From: Aestuariivirga sp. | GTDB lineage: Bacteria > Pseudomonadota > Alphaproteobacteria > Rhizobiales > Aestuariivirgaceae | Assembly (NCBI GenBank): GCA_020252385.1 | Contig: JADCDC010000139.1 | Coordinates: 1 to 5,335, forward strand | Direction of reading: 5' to 3' | DNA: 5,335 bases | Notes under the pieces: generated by a model | The model's input: the letters and a program-made list of their open reading frames with translations, nothing else | What the model was told of the DNA's origin: nothing | The model's database searches: none | Part shown: positions 5,018 through 5,335 of the stretch, in pieces | Layout: each line of letters opens with the position of its first letter | Position numbering within the stretch: the first letter of the stretch is position 1 | Translations under genes and position numbers: made by a program

Positions 5018-5335
5018 ATGACGATGACATACAACGCCGCGGCACAGCCGGGTTCCGCTCCAGGCGAGCAGGGCCTCGTTGCCATGGTGCCGCACATCAA
5101 CATCCGCGCATTCTGCGACAACCCGCAGACGGCGGACGCCGTGAAAAGTGCCGCCGCCGACCGGCGCATGCAACGTGCGCACACCGAGGTGCAGCTTGGC
5201 GGTGTCATGGGGGCCTATCAGGTCTTCCAGACGCAGGCGACCCCCAACCTGCTCATCGTCGAGGCCCGCGGCCCGCGTGACACCATCCTCGCCGAACTTG
5301 CCTCCCTCGCCGAGGTCTGCCGGCCGGACACCAAG
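5018..5335 (+). CDS. cpaE: Pilus assembly localisation protein CpaE/TadZ, partial (3' end beyond the right edge)
   Basis: The frame from ATG 5018 remains open for 106 codons to the right edge. After a short linker the protein shows VPHINIRAFCDNPQTADAV (24-42), AAADRRMQRAHTEVQLGG (45-62), TPNLLIVEARG (74-84) and LAELASLAEVCRPDTK (91-106). This is the atypical receiver-like N-terminal domain of CpaE/TadZ. The ParA/MinD-type ATPase domain, which makes up most of the roughly 400-residue protein, would lie beyond the window, so ATP-binding motifs cannot be checked. The role known for the family is polar or site-specific placement of the Tad machine at the cytoplasmic membrane face. CAGGA at 5008-5012, five bases before the ATG, supports the start; a second ATG lies two codons later. 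The 47-base gap after cpaD (4971-5017) shows no hairpin or promoter, so cotranscription is likely. Confidence 0.93.
   Translation, partial: MTMTYNAAAQPGSAPGEQGLVAMVPHINIRAFCDNPQTADAVKSAAADRRMQRAHTEVQLGGVMGAYQVFQTQATPNLLIVEARGPRDTILAELASLAEVCRPDTK

Noticed and set aside
1..5335. CRISPR array, insertion sequence, tRNA or phage-like features
   Set aside because: No regularly spaced repeats, transposase, terminal repeats or tRNA-like cloverleaf were seen; the window is an intact pilus locus.

Overview
This window is the left part of a Tad/Flp (type IVb, tight adherence) pilus locus, almost certainly from an alphaproteobacterium. The gene order flp-cpaA-cpaB-cpaC-cpaD-cpaE is the Caulobacter/rhizobial-type order. 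The CpaD-type lipoprotein, the CpaE N-terminal region (RAFCDNPQTAD, AAADRRMQRAH, TPNLLIVE) and possible CtrA-type sites (TTAA-N7-TTAA variants) point the same way. The order Hyphomicrobiales (Rhizobiales) is my best guess, by remembered similarity only; genus cannot be called.

Layout. From 511 leftward on the minus strand runs a TadE-type minor pseudopilin gene, cut off by the left edge. Bases 512-1053 are a visibly AT-rich, non-coding divergent control region; the genes on both sides are GC-rich. From 1054 on the plus strand come flp (the 53-residue major pilin), a GC-rich hairpin (1280-1306), cpaA (prepilin peptidase), a 77-bp gap with promoter-like signals, and then the tightly packed cpaB, cpaC, cpaD and cpaE. 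The right edge cuts cpaE after 106 codons.

How the genes work together. Flp and TadE carry nearly the same processing site (SG/ATAIEYG and EG/ATAVEFA), so CpaA probably cleaves both at the inner membrane. CpaC is the outer-membrane secretin. CpaD is a lipoprotein that normally accompanies it, and CpaB is a membrane-anchored periplasmic protein of the same channel. CpaE (TadZ) is the cytoplasmic localisation factor for the machine. The ATPase (cpaF/tadA) and platform proteins (tadB, tadC) are not in the window and would be expected to the right; further TadE/TadG-like genes may lie to the left.

The genes are a recognisable, intact Tad set and I do not see an undescribed system among them. The least ordinary content is regulatory. 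There are CtrA-like boxes upstream of both flp and cpaB, a 20-bp near-palindrome over the likely cpaB -35 element, a 7-bp inverted repeat in the flp leader sharing TTGACCT with that palindrome, an FNR/FixK-like dyad in the divergent region, and a hairpin between flp and cpaA that could set the pilin-to-machinery ratio. All of these come from reading by eye and need comparative or experimental support.
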